From assembly GCA_001314865.1 (NCBI GenBank), contig LJZR01000001.1, positions 186,001 to 250,000 on the forward strand: a stretch of DNA of 64,000 bases, given 5' to 3'. The position numbers and the translations under genes are program-made. Every line of letters begins with the position of its first letter. The first letter of the stretch is position 1. The notes below the pieces were generated by a model. It saw only the letters and a list, made by a program, of their open reading frames with translations, was not told the DNA's origin and ran no database searches. Positions 26,723-36,004 of the stretch are shown here, one piece after another. Source of the DNA: Phormidesmis priestleyi Ana. GTDB lineage: Bacteria > Cyanobacteriota > Cyanobacteriia > Phormidesmidales > Phormidesmidaceae.

Positions 26723-27817
26723 TTACTCGCTAGCAGCTCGTTTTCGCTTTACTTTTGTCCAGGTTCGCCAGCCGAGCAAGCCCGCGATCAGAAGCGTTAG
26801 CGGTAGGAATATCACTCCTATTCCAATTGCCCAAATTGAGCTAGGTGCAACGGCATCTACCACCAAATACCCCACGTAGAGTGAATAGTAGGCTAGCAGC
26901 AGCACGCCTTCTCGCCGAGACACTTCATTGTCGGTAAAAAAGATCGGCAGGCACATCATCGCAACGGCCAACATGATAGGAATGTCGAAGACTCTGGCCG
27001 ACTCTGAAATGCTAATACCCGTTTTAGAAACGGTGCTCGTGAGCCCAAGTACAATCAAAATATTAAAAATATTGCTGCCGATCACATTGCCGACTGCAAT
27101 ATCGCGCTCCCCGCGCAAGGTCGCCATCACTGAGGTGGCCAGCTCAGGCAACGAAGTGCCCAATGCAATCACTGTCAGGCCAATAATTAAAGGGCTTGCG
27201 CCCAAATATTCGGCAATTTGCACAGCGCTGTTAACCAACATCTGAGAGCCCAATATCAGCGTCAAGGCGCCGACCGCAAACAGGGCGGCATTGAGTCCGG
27301 TTTCCTTAAAGGAGAGCGATTTTTCACCAAACTTTGCATACTCATCCTGCACAGCCGGGTCTTTCTCTTGCTGACTTTGATAAAGCAAAAAGACGGTGTA
27401 GACAATTCCACCAATGAATAAAATTAAGCCATCCGAGCGGCCTATGAGGCTGTCAAAGCCAAACATCATCACCAATGCCGACACACCGATCATAATCGGC
27501 ACATCTAGCCGTACTAACTGCTGTGCAACGGTTAGTGGCGCAATAATTGAAGACACACCCAGTATGAGTAAGACATTGCAAATGTTGCTGCCAACCACGT
27601 TACCTAAGGCAATATCGGCTTGATTATGAAGGCTGGCATTAAGGCTCACGGCCAGCTCTGGCGCACTGGTTCCAAAAGCAACGACCGTCAGTCCGATGAC
27701 TAGGGGCGAAACGCCAACCGTGACGGCAAGCTTAGAAGCGCCTTTGATTAAAACTTCTGCTCCGCCGACTAATAAAATCAATCCTATGACTAGGTACACA
27801 AACGTCCAAATGTTCAT
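26723..27817 (-). CDS. Calcium/sodium antiporter (CaCA family, YrbG-like)
   Basis: This membrane protein has about ten helices and two inverted alpha-repeats, each with a signature acidic motif: GTSAPELAVSLNA in the first half and GTSLPELATSVMA in the second. CaCA proteins exchange Ca2+ (or K+/Na+) against Na+ or H+. The N-terminus is taken at ATG 27817 (MNIWTFVYLVIGLILLVGG), directly at the first helix. The frame extends to 27901 but that part is His/Thr-rich with a short duplicated GGTGGGCGTGAGGG at 27848-27878, and is probably non-coding. Confidence 0.9.
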   Translation of the reverse strand: MNIWTFVYLVIGLILLVGGAEVLIKGASKLAVTVGVSPLVIGLTVVAFGTSAPELAVSLNASLHNQADIALGNVVGSNICNVLLILGVSSIIAPLTVAQQLVRLDVPIMIGVSALVMMFGFDSLIGRSDGLILFIGGIVYTVFLLYQSQQEKDPAVQDEYAKFGEKSLSFKETGLNAALFAVGALTLILGSQMLVNSAVQIAEYLGASPLIIGLTVIALGTSLPELATSVMATLRGERDIAVGNVIGSNIFNILIVLGLTSTVSKTGISISESARVFDIPIMLAVAMMCLPIFFTDNEVSRREGVLLLAYYSLYVGYLVVDAVAPSSIWAIGIGVIFLPLTLLIAGLLGWRTWTKVKRKRAASE

Positions 27818-28010
27818 AGGCGCTGAAACTTTATCTCTTAGGTGTAAGGTGGGCGTGAGGGTCAGGTGGGCGTGAGGGAAAAGACAAGCATACTTTTGCA
27901 CTCGGCCTTCTTCCTTATATCAGACTCTTCTATCAAACTACCCAGATAGGTTGTGAATGTCGGAATGTATTCGTCGGTAAGATGAGGTACGAAGCACTGG
28001 CGCAAAAGTC

Positions 28011-28709
28011 TTGATACAAAGCATAGAAGAATCTGACTCAAAAAATCTAGCCGCAGAAAATTTGGCCCCTTGGCGATCGCCGCTTGCCCGCGCTATTCAT
28101 CGCAATCGCGCGGTGCCTTTTTCGCGTTACTTTCAGCTTGCTACCGTATCTGCTAGCGGCAGCCCAGCAAATCGTACGGTGGTTTTTAGAGGCTTTTTAC
28201 CAGGGACCAATCAGGTGATGTTTATTAGCGATCGCCGCAGCGAAAAAATAACCCAAATCCAGCAAAACCCAAACGCCGAAATCTGCTGGTACTTTACCAA
28301 AAGCCGTGAGCAGTTTCGCCTATCGGGCCAGCTAATGCTGATCACTCATGCCACAGTGTCTAACCCTTTAGCCAAGGCCCGCACCGACCTTTGGCAAAAG
28401 CTCTCAGACAATGCCAAACGCCAATTCAGTTGGCCGCAACCTAAGGCAGAAAAAGCAAACGATGAAGCCTTTACCTCGCCAGTAACGTCTGCCAAAGCCT
28501 CATCTACTGAAGCCTCATCTGCCGAAGCCTCAAGGGAGGACACTCCGAATAACAGCCAGACACAACAAAAACCGCCAAAAACTTTTTGCCTGCTGTGTTT
28601 ATCTGTCAGCACCGTGGATCATTTAGCACTGCGAGGCGAACCGCAAGACCGTTATCTTTACGAAAAAATCGCCGATCAAAACTGGCAGATAAGGTCTGTC
28701 AATCCTTGA
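28011..28709 (+). CDS. Pyridoxamine 5'-phosphate oxidase-like FMN protein
   Basis: The split-barrel FMN-binding fold of PPOX-class enzymes is visible at about residues 22-115: FSRYFQLATVSASGSPANRT, FRGFLPGTNQVMFISDRRSE, AEICWYFTKSREQFRLSG. Cyanobacterial members of this type (Npun_F5749 family) have no proven substrate. The start is a TTG at 28011, since no in-frame ATG is present upstream. An insertion of Ser/Glu/Ala repeats (15-bp units near 28490-28540) precedes the last domain (FCLLCLSVSTVDHLALRG, ending RYLYEKI). It is probably cytoplasmic and monocistronic. Confidence 0.82.
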   Translation: MIQSIEESDSKNLAAENLAPWRSPLARAIHRNRAVPFSRYFQLATVSASGSPANRTVVFRGFLPGTNQVMFISDRRSEKITQIQQNPNAEICWYFTKSREQFRLSGQLMLITHATVSNPLAKARTDLWQKLSDNAKRQFSWPQPKAEKANDEAFTSPVTSAKASSTEASSAEASREDTPNNSQTQQKPPKTFCLLCLSVSTVDHLALRGEPQDRYLYEKIADQNWQIRSVNP

Positions 28710-28799
28710 ACTGCCAATCTCTGATCTGCCGGGTCTTAAGTCGTCAATCCTTGCAAAACCGCAGCTGAGCAACACTGAAACTGAGGGCTTATGTAGTTC

Positions 28800-28864
28800 C
28801 AAATCCCCAGTTTCAAATCCCCAGTTTCAAATCTCCAGTTTCAAATCTCCAGTTTCAAATCCCA
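28800..28864. repeat. 14-bp tandem array, 4.6 copies, carrying the cysE stop
   Basis: CAAATCCCCAGTTT (two copies) and CAAATCTCCAGTTT (two copies) are followed by CAAATCCCA. The stop codon of cysE (TCA on the plus strand, 28855-28857) lies at the junction of the last unit. Confidence 0.95.
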
Positions 28865-29694
28865 GCGCCGCCTAAGAACTCTTGAATCGCACGGTCTTCT
28901 ATCCGGCAACACTGATCCGGCTCACAGCTTTCATCCTGTAGGGCTCGCATCAGCATGGCAATTTGGTCATCACGTCCGGCCCCAACCTCTAGGAGCCGCG
29001 CTCGGTCAGCGTCTGGTCTCCTCATTTTCTTTTGGCCGGAAGCGATCGCATCTTGCGCTTGGTTTTCGCGAATCTTATTCAGCTCATTTTCGAGAGCATC
29101 AATGCGATCGACAAGGGCGCGAATGGCCATAGCCTCAGAATCAGGGAGTTTGGCATGATCCAAAGGCTCTACACGCTCGCCCGAACGATACACAATACGA
29201 CCAGGAATACCGACCACCGTGCAGTCGGAGGGAACTTCTCGCAACACCACAGAGCCTGCGCCAATTCGAACGTTGTTACCGATTTGAATGTTGCCGAGTA
29301 CTTTGGCACCCGCGCCAATGACCACACCGGTTCCTAGCGTTGGGTGACGCTTGCCGGTTTCCTTGCCAGTGCCACCTAAGGTCACCCCCTGATAAATCAG
29401 CGCCAAGTCGCCAATGATGGCTGTTTCACCAATAACAACGCCCATCCCATGGTCAATAAATACACCACAGCCGATTTGAGCACCGGGGTGAATTTCAATG
29501 CCCGTCAGCGCTCGTCCTAAGTGAGAGATGAGTCGGGGTATGAAGGGAATGCCAATATTCCAAAGCCAGTGCGAAAATCGATGCAGCACGAGAGCCTGAA
29601 ATCCGGGATATAAAAAAGCAACTTCTAACCAATTGCGGGCAGCCGGATCACGCTCAAAAATGATGCGAAAGTCTTTAACAAGCGCTTTGAACAC
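28855..29694 (-). CDS. cysE: Serine O-acetyltransferase
   Basis: This enzyme transfers acetyl from acetyl-CoA to serine, the first step of cysteine synthesis. The left-handed beta-helix hexapeptide repeats occupy about residues 65-180 (IEIHPGAQIGCGVFIDHGMG, VVIGETAIIGD, YQGVTLGGTGKETGKRHPTL, GNNVRIGAGSVVL). The catalytic His is in DHGMGVVIGE. The C-terminal extension of about 90 residues is charged and contains an ALENELNKIRENQAQD coiled-coil-like segment, longer than E. coli CysE. The stop is inside a 14-bp tandem array. Monocistronic. Confidence 0.95.
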   Translation of the reverse strand: MFKALVKDFRIIFERDPAARNWLEVAFLYPGFQALVLHRFSHWLWNIGIPFIPRLISHLGRALTGIEIHPGAQIGCGVFIDHGMGVVIGETAIIGDLALIYQGVTLGGTGKETGKRHPTLGTGVVIGAGAKVLGNIQIGNNVRIGAGSVVLREVPSDCTVVGIPGRIVYRSGERVEPLDHAKLPDSEAMAIRALVDRIDALENELNKIRENQAQDAIASGQKKMRRPDADRARLLEVGAGRDDQIAMLMRALQDESCEPDQCCRIEDRAIQEFLGGAGI

Positions 29695-29859
29695 GGTTAG
29701 TTCCCTAAAAAAGATAAAGAAAAGAAGGCAATATACTCACCCAGCATAAAACCATCTGTAGGCCATCACCATATTAACGCTTCATTAATTTGGCTTACCT
29801 CCCCATGAACGCCAAACAAAATGTTCGGTTAGCCGGTCTTTTGACAGATTTTCAATTGT

Positions 29860-30426
29860 TTAGTCATCTGCTGACAAGCTAGGGTCAAAGATCCTGAGTC
29901 GATAGGTAATCTGTTCTCCTTGATGGAAAGATCCGACCCAAATTTGATAAGTCCCTGCTGGCCAATCACGAGCAGTGATGGCAGCATCTAGATAGCCTCG
30001 ACTACGGTTATCGTTACAGTCTATGCCTCTAGGGCCACGAATCAGCAGCGTCGTGTCTTTGCCACCGCTATCAACGGCTATTCGCAAGTGCGGTCGATCT
30101 GCGGTGAGGATCAAGGTGTGGTTAGGGTCTACGGCAGCGTAGCCTAGGCATACTTTTCGGCGGCGATCGCGCGCTGCCATCTGGGTTAAACTGTTGCGTC
30201 CTGCTGTGATTCCTTGCACCTCTGCTGGTATATCGGCGGCTTCAGCATCAAGCATAATCGGCGCTGAATCTTCAGCATTGACCGGTGCGGGAGCCAGTAC
30301 CGCAGCTAATCCCCATGAAAGCAACGCTGCCCCTATACCGATTAGTCGCATTCGTTGTGATCGTCGCGATCGCGCCAGCATCCTACCCATTCCTATTCGC
30401 ATGTCCATATTGCGACTCCTTTCCAC
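29860..30426 (-). CDS. Secreted protein with PPC-like C-terminal domain
   Basis: After an Arg/Met-rich N-terminus, a hydrophobic stretch IGIGAALLSWGLAAVLAPAP ends in a signal-peptidase-like VNAED, so export is likely. The mature part (about 135 aa) has a beta-rich C-terminal domain with TLILTADRPHLRIAVDSGG, RGYLDAAITARDWPAGTYQI and WVGSFHQGEQITYRLRI. This resembles bacterial pre-peptidase C-terminal (PPC)/jelly-roll-like domains. Function is unknown. A later Met (residue 10 or 14) may be the true start. Confidence 0.6.
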   Translation of the reverse strand: MERSRNMDMRIGMGRMLARSRRSQRMRLIGIGAALLSWGLAAVLAPAPVNAEDSAPIMLDAEAADIPAEVQGITAGRNSLTQMAARDRRRKVCLGYAAVDPNHTLILTADRPHLRIAVDSGGKDTTLLIRGPRGIDCNDNRSRGYLDAAITARDWPAGTYQIWVGSFHQGEQITYRLRIFDPSLSADD

Positions 30427-30506
30427 TTCCTTCTCGGCTACTGGTACCCACTTGCAGTGCGTTAGCAGACCACGCCGCTTGGCGACCTATCACCACTTGA
30501 CGGGTT

Positions 30507-32126
30507 TTATCCAATACCTAGCCGACCAGCCAAGCTAGGCGTGAGGGGCAGCAGCACAAGCAGCATCAGAAAAAGAGAGAGCAGCGCTAAAGCCGCCCTG
30601 CCATCATCGGGCTCGGTAAGGTCGTCCGTACAGGGCCGTTCGGGCTGACGCTGCAAAAATACGATCAGCACCGCCCAATACAATGCCAGCGGATTGAATA
30701 AGCCAACAACGGCCAGCAACACCAGGGTCACGACAGTGGCTCGCACCAGGGTTTTACGACCGTAAATAGCCTGGACAACGCGGCCACCATCGAGCTGTCC
30801 GGCAGGCATCACATTGATCGCCGTAATAATTAGCCCCATCCAACCCATAATCATCAACGGATGTACATCGACCAAGTCATTTTGCAGCGCATCGCCTAGT
30901 ACCGTACGCGCCAGCGTACCGACCAAAATAGAGCCCTGAAAAAACACGCCCGGAAGCTGAAACTTGCTGCCAGGGTGAGAGAGCACCAAACCAACAAATA
31001 AACAGACAAAAGAGAGAATACCGCCTGCCGCTGGGCCAGCAAAAGCAACATCGAATAAGACAGAGCGGTTGGGCAAAATCGACTCGAATCGAGTGATAGC
31101 TCCAAACGACCCTAGCTGCCAAGCCGGCAGTAAGAAAGGAGGGCTGAGCTTCACATCTAGCTTGTTGGCCATGATTCGATGGCCGAGTTCGTGGGCGACC
31201 AGCACAGCGACCAGTCCAAGGGCAATCGGTAGGGCTTCGGGCCAGCGCTGGGGCGATTGAAAAATGTCAAAGCTCTGTAGAATACTGGCGGTTTCTAAGC
31301 AGGTAGCCAAGGTAGCAATTGCTAAGACCACCGCCAGCACCCGCTGCCCAGTTGAAGTCGGCCTAGGGCCATTGCTACTAGGTAAAACCACCACTACCGG
31401 CTTTTCTTCAGGGTCTAGCAGCAAAAAAGAACGGTACTGGTCATCAAACTGTTCGGTTAGCTTGCGACTCAGCGCCTGCGCCGTGGTATCTGGCCTGCCA
31501 CGCAGATTTCCTTTAAAGATTGCGCCTTCTTGGTAGGGCACACTCTGCGTCCTAAAAAAAGTATCAATGCCGAAAATGCCTTCTATGATCTTCATATCTT
31601 CAGGCGGAATCGGCGGCAAAATCTCAGGCGCTTGAGCTGGTTTCGGCGGCGCTGCTTTGGTGGATGCGGTATCGGCGATGGCTGTAGGCTTGTCTGCTTC
31701 TTTATCTGTCGATTCGACTGATTCGACAGTCGCGCCTGGCCCAGAACTGTTGGCTGGTATCGACGCCGATTGGGCTGCGGGTGCGTCTAAGGCTTCTGAA
31801 GAGGCGATCGCCTCACTACTCGCCTCATTACTTTCATTACTCATGAGCGCCGCTGCTCTTTTCTCAGCTATTTCGGCCTGTCCGGCCTTTCTAAGCTGCC
31901 GTCCCAAATAAATGTAAAGACCTGCTGACGAAACAACCAGCAACAAAATGCCCGCCAAGTTGAGATAAACACCCGCCGCTGAGAACCCAAAGAACAGCAG
32001 CCATGGCCCCATCAGAACAACCGTTTGCAGCCATGCCAAAATTCCTGGCCTACCATAGGGTTTGGCCTGCTGATAGCCCCATACTAAAATGCCAACTGCT
32101 GCGAGTAAAAGTAAACCGATAATCAT
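30507..32126 (-). CDS. Site-2 (M50) intramembrane metalloprotease
   Basis: The zinc motif HELGH lies in a membrane helix (LVAHELGHRIMANKLDV, about residue 310), and the third ligand region GQLDGGRV follows at about residue 450. Several helices flank both. The N-terminal 75 residues form two further helices, followed by an Ala/Ser/Glu-rich linker (about 80-165) and a soluble domain (about 170-250). This is the cyanobacterial EcfE/S2P-like family (slr0643 type), which cleaves membrane-bound regulators within the lipid bilayer. Substrate is unknown. An attractive but unproven partner class would be anti-sigma factors. Confidence 0.88.
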   Translation of the reverse strand: MIIGLLLLAAVGILVWGYQQAKPYGRPGILAWLQTVVLMGPWLLFFGFSAAGVYLNLAGILLLVVSSAGLYIYLGRQLRKAGQAEIAEKRAAALMSNESNEASSEAIASSEALDAPAAQSASIPANSSGPGATVESVESTDKEADKPTAIADTASTKAAPPKPAQAPEILPPIPPEDMKIIEGIFGIDTFFRTQSVPYQEGAIFKGNLRGRPDTTAQALSRKLTEQFDDQYRSFLLLDPEEKPVVVVLPSSNGPRPTSTGQRVLAVVLAIATLATCLETASILQSFDIFQSPQRWPEALPIALGLVAVLVAHELGHRIMANKLDVKLSPPFLLPAWQLGSFGAITRFESILPNRSVLFDVAFAGPAAGGILSFVCLFVGLVLSHPGSKFQLPGVFFQGSILVGTLARTVLGDALQNDLVDVHPLMIMGWMGLIITAINVMPAGQLDGGRVVQAIYGRKTLVRATVVTLVLLAVVGLFNPLALYWAVLIVFLQRQPERPCTDDLTEPDDGRAALALLSLFLMLLVLLPLTPSLAGRLGIG

Positions 32127-32310
32127 AAGTTAGGCGTTGTCTAAAACGGGCAGTCGTGAACAGTCAGGCGTGGTGTTTCCAGCAATGTTTTTTAGTGGTT
32201 TAATTTCATCTTAATAGAGGATGTGTGCCTATTTCAGCAGGCCTTGACGAAGGAGCCCATACAAGGCAAAAACTTTCATGTACACTGGCTTCTAAGCAAT
32301 GCGAGCACCC

Positions 32311-33843
32311 ATGGCGAACTCTTCTTCCGAACCCTCTTTTAACCCGCGGTCTGCATCTGCCAAAGACGCTTACGAAAGCGAGCTGCCTACCGGTGATTCG
32401 CCTGCTGGCCTACCAGCCAACCTATCTCGACGTCCGTCAATTAATCCCAATGAATCCTTTTCGGTTGACTACAACCCTGATCCTGACTTGCAGACCGATA
32501 ACGAAGATAGGCACGCATACGAACCGCGCACTTACCTCTCCAATATGTACGGTTCTGAAAACTACAGCTCTGAAAATTACGGCACTGACAATTACGGCTC
32601 TAATGGGCAGGAGCAAGTCAAGGTTTTAGACCCTTCGCTCGGTCTTTCGGACATAGAAGACAGCCAGACCTTAGACGAAGAAGCCACCATTGCAAAAGCG
32701 CCCGAAAGATACCAACAGCAGCCGCCCATTAACCCCCTAAAGGTGGCTCAAGCCCCAGTGAGCGTCGTTGCGATCGCAGGTGCCATTGTCATTGTCGTCG
32801 GCTTTACGCTCAGTAGCTTTTGGCTCACCTTAGCAGGTTCCATCGTTACCTTTCTAGTTTCTCTTCGGCTACTAGCGCCTACCTTGCAAGAAGCCTTAAA
32901 CGATCTGAGCCAGCAGCAGCGAGCCCTTTTCATCGCAGTGCCCGGTCTCATTTTTGGGATCGTGGGCCTAATCTCCACCAGCGGCATTGCCCGTCCGATT
33001 GCTCGCTGGGGCAGCGGTTTGCGTTGGGATATTATCAGCGCCCTCGGTGATTTTTTAGGCGCTATTGGCCAAATTCTCATTGCCATCATTGCCGTTTATG
33101 TTGCTTGGCGGCAGTACATTATTTCGCGGGATTTAACCGTTCAGCAAAACCTGATTACGCAGCAGCAAACTATCGACTCCTATTTTCAGGGCATTTCCGA
33201 ACTCGTACTAGATGACGAAGGACTGCTTGAAGACTGGCCCCAAGAGCGCATCATCGCCGAAGCCCGTACCGCCGCTATTCTCAGCAGCGTCGATGCCGGT
33301 GGAAAGGCCAAAGTCCTGCGCTTCCTCTCTCGCTCGAAACTACTAACCCCGCTAGCTCGCGACCAGCGATTGGGACGACCTATTCTCGATGGCCTTGGCG
33401 GCTACGCAGAAGATCGCCTCAGGGGTACCCGTGTAATTGATTTGGGCGTCATGCTCGCCGCCTGCAACATGGCCAGCACCGATCTCCGCTGGCTCGACTT
33501 AAGCGAATCTAACCTCATTCGTGCCAACCTAACTGACTGCGACCTCGTACGCACGAACCTAGCAAGAGCCATTTTGTGTGATGCCAATCTTACAAACACC
33601 GACATTATGGGCGTTCGTTTCTTTTACGGTGACCTAGAAACCGCAACGCCTCGCACTCGTCAGGACAAACCTAACTACATGACGGGCGCATTTACAGGCG
33701 CCGTCATTGAAGGAATGGATCTCACCAACGCTCAGAGACTATCAGAAGTTCAGCGCTGCTATTGCTGCGCTTGGGGCGGCAGCAAAACCAGGGCGACTGT
33801 TCCCGGTGGCTGTGAAGGCATTCCCAATCGGCTTGGCAGATAA
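32311..33843 (+). CDS. Membrane protein with pentapeptide repeats
   Basis: The N-terminal about 140 residues are polar and disordered, with a Tyr-Gly/Ser-Glu-Asn repeat (residues of about 75-100). Membrane helices lie at about 150-190, 205-225 and 240-265. C-terminal residues of about 380-440 form pentapeptide repeats (LRWLDLSESNLIRANLTDC, DLVRTNLARAILCDANLTNT). Pentapeptide repeats fold as a right-handed quadrilateral beta-helix. The function in cyanobacteria is unknown. The start is ATG 32311 (MANSSSEPS); 32299 is also possible. The C-terminus holds a CYCCAWGG cluster and a short basic end. Confidence 0.7.
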   Translation: MANSSSEPSFNPRSASAKDAYESELPTGDSPAGLPANLSRRPSINPNESFSVDYNPDPDLQTDNEDRHAYEPRTYLSNMYGSENYSSENYGTDNYGSNGQEQVKVLDPSLGLSDIEDSQTLDEEATIAKAPERYQQQPPINPLKVAQAPVSVVAIAGAIVIVVGFTLSSFWLTLAGSIVTFLVSLRLLAPTLQEALNDLSQQQRALFIAVPGLIFGIVGLISTSGIARPIARWGSGLRWDIISALGDFLGAIGQILIAIIAVYVAWRQYIISRDLTVQQNLITQQQTIDSYFQGISELVLDDEGLLEDWPQERIIAEARTAAILSSVDAGGKAKVLRFLSRSKLLTPLARDQRLGRPILDGLGGYAEDRLRGTRVIDLGVMLAACNMASTDLRWLDLSESNLIRANLTDCDLVRTNLARAILCDANLTNTDIMGVRFFYGDLETATPRTRQDKPNYMTGAFTGAVIEGMDLTNAQRLSEVQRCYCCAWGGSKTRATVPGGCEGIPNRLGR

Positions 33844-34069
33844 AAAACCTTACTGCTTTGGCCTATTTCCTTACCTTAAAAACATAAAGATCCCGAAAAT
33901 CCAGCGCTAAAGTTGAAGAAGATTTTCTCCATACCCTTCCATACCCGTAGCTGCCTTCCGCATATATACAGATTTGCAGGCATAATTTGGGTAAATTTTG
34001 GGTTAGATCTTCTCCCATTTAGGCTGTCTCAAGGCTGTCTCAAAACTGTCCAAAAACTGTCTCAAAGCT
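33844..34069. promoter_or_regulatory. Spacer before hpsL with an 11-13-bp repeat
   Basis: Short repeats of CTGTCTCAAGG and CTGTCTCAAA type fill about 34022-34066 and stop 3-4 bp before the start codon of the next gene. No ribosome-binding site of standard strength is visible. The promoter of the polysaccharide cluster may lie at 33900-34010. Confidence 0.45.
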
Positions 34070-35881
34070 ATGGTTTCAAACACCTCTGGAAAACGCTCCA
34101 TCACGAAATCCATACAGCGGGCAAAACAGCGAAATTCTACAACCCTTAAAAAAGCCGGCCAAAAGACCAGTAAAAAGCCCTACAAAAAGGGGCAGACAAA
34201 GAGAAACGGTGCTAAAAGTACGGTTCAATCAGAGGCTACTGCCGACAACCGTGAAGAGCTGACACCCCGACAAAGATTGGTTCTAGAGCGTGCCGCCGCT
34301 GCCCGCCGCAAAGAAACCGTTACGTTTATTATTTCGGTTTTTTTAGGCTGCGCATTCTTAGGCTTGCTCGTCGGTATTCTCATAGAACCCAAAATAGGCA
34401 TTTCTGTAGGCGGGGCCATCATGTGCCTCATCATGTCCTTCAAGTACCAGCGACTGGCACTGTACGCCTTTATTATTTACGTGCCGTTTTCCGGGACAGT
34501 CACCTATGCGCTGGGCGGCAACCCGCTGCTCCAAATTGCCAAAGACATTTTCTACATCCCCGCGCTAATTGGGGTTTACCAGTTCTGTCGTAAAAATCGG
34601 CTGCCTATTATTTTGCCAAGAGCCATTAAACCGCCGCTGATTTTTCTACTGATTATTGTCATCATTACGGCCCTAGTAACGAACCTACCCGATCAGATAA
34701 TAGGGGGTGAAGGCAATACCCTGCCAGTGGTTATGGCGATCTGGGGTGGCAAAATTATTTTTGGCTACATTCCGCTTGTTGCCTGCATTTATTACCTTAT
34801 TCGCAATACGGACGATCTGTTATTTTTCCTGCGTATGCAGGTGGTAGTGGTGCTAGTGGCCTCTAGCCTGGGCTTGATTCAATATCTCATGCTCAAAACG
34901 GGCGTTTGTGCGGGAACCACCGGACTGGGCGAAGAGATGTTCCGAGCCTCTTTGGCAGCCCGCTGTTTTGTAGGCGGATCTTTGCTATATGCGCCAGATG
35001 TGAACCAAATTCGCTTGCCTGGAACCTTTGTAGCGCCCTGGCAGTGGGGTTGGTTTTTAATCTCCGCTGCCTTCTTTAGCTTTGGGACTACATTCAGTGA
35101 CAAATCCCCCTTTTGGCGGGCCGTTGGCTTAGTTTCTCTCGTAGCAGTGATGATTATGTCAGTCGTTTCAGGGCAGCGTATTGCTTTGGTGCTCGTCCCT
35201 ATCTCTATTGGCTTGCTTACGGTGCTCACTGGGCAGGTTGCTAACCTCAAACGGTTTTTGCCCATTGGGGTAGTTTTGGCGCTCATTTTGGCCTACCTGG
35301 CAATAAATAATCCAGATGTCATTAATACCCGTATGGAAAGCCTGATGTCTCGTTGGCAGGCATCTCCTCCGCAGCAGTTTATTGCTGAGCAGTTTGAGCA
35401 GGTATGGAAGGAGCAAACGGGCTTGTTTGGTCATGGGGTGGGGCGGGCGACTAACTCTGCGCGCAGCTTTGGTAAAACTATTTTGCTAGAGACCTATCAT
35501 CCAAAGGTAATGTACGAGCTAGGACCGATTGGCCTATTTGCCGTGCTGGCGCTGTATACCACGCTGACGGTGGTGACTTTTAAGGTGTACCGAAACACCC
35601 AAGACAAAAACCTGCGCAGCTATGCAGCGTCTATGTGGGTGTTTGTTTTATTTATGAGCTATTGCCCGTACTACTATCCTTTAGATGTTGATCCGGTGGG
35701 GGTTTACTACTGGCTGGCAGCGGGTATTGTGCTCAAAATTCCAGAACTGGAGCGACAAGAGCGCGAAGCAGCTGAGACCCTAACGCTACAGGCGGCAGAG
35801 GACGATCCGGCGGCTGGCTCGCGCCCGATCGCGAAAGGTCGGCGAGCCCGCCGCACCAAACAACAGCCTAGCTTTAGCTAG
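34070..35881 (+). CDS. hpsL: O-antigen-ligase-like membrane protein, HpsL-like
   Basis: The 603-aa protein has a long basic cytoplasmic N-terminus (about residues 1-85, more than 20 Lys/Arg), then about ten helices with a Wzy/O-antigen-ligase type pattern and a large extracytoplasmic loop containing WQASPPQQFIAEQFEQVWKE and FGHGVGRATNSAR. This agrees with HpsL of filamentous cyanobacteria, assigned to polysaccharide polymerisation/ligation in hormogonium motility clusters. The name rests on memory of the family and on the three glycosyltransferases that follow. Confidence 0.7.
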   Translation: MVSNTSGKRSITKSIQRAKQRNSTTLKKAGQKTSKKPYKKGQTKRNGAKSTVQSEATADNREELTPRQRLVLERAAAARRKETVTFIISVFLGCAFLGLLVGILIEPKIGISVGGAIMCLIMSFKYQRLALYAFIIYVPFSGTVTYALGGNPLLQIAKDIFYIPALIGVYQFCRKNRLPIILPRAIKPPLIFLLIIVIITALVTNLPDQIIGGEGNTLPVVMAIWGGKIIFGYIPLVACIYYLIRNTDDLLFFLRMQVVVVLVASSLGLIQYLMLKTGVCAGTTGLGEEMFRASLAARCFVGGSLLYAPDVNQIRLPGTFVAPWQWGWFLISAAFFSFGTTFSDKSPFWRAVGLVSLVAVMIMSVVSGQRIALVLVPISIGLLTVLTGQVANLKRFLPIGVVLALILAYLAINNPDVINTRMESLMSRWQASPPQQFIAEQFEQVWKEQTGLFGHGVGRATNSARSFGKTILLETYHPKVMYELGPIGLFAVLALYTTLTVVTFKVYRNTQDKNLRSYAASMWVFVLFMSYCPYYYPLDVDPVGVYYWLAAGIVLKIPELERQEREAAETLTLQAAEDDPAAGSRPIAKGRRARRTKQQPSFS

Positions 35882-35922
35882 CTCATCTTCCTAGCAAGCG
35901 GTTGGTTGCCATAATCTCTGCT

Positions 35923-36004
35923 GTTTTCTTTTAGCCGTTTTCTTTTAGCCGTTCTCTCTTAGCCGTTCTCTCTTAGCTGTTTTCTCTTAGCCGTTTTCTC
36001 TTAA
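35923..36004. repeat. 14-bp tandem array ending at the hpsN start codon
   Basis: Units GTTTTCTTTTAGCC, GTTCTCTCTTAGCC and GTTTTCTCTTAGCC repeat 5.8 times from 35923, and the last partial unit ends immediately before the ATG at 36005. The array replaces any Shine-Dalgarno sequence. Confidence 0.95.

Noticed and set aside
27818..27901. N-terminal extension of the CaCA antiporter
   Set aside because: The extra residues are His/Thr/Leu-rich and derive from a short duplication. The first membrane helix begins right at the internal ATG.
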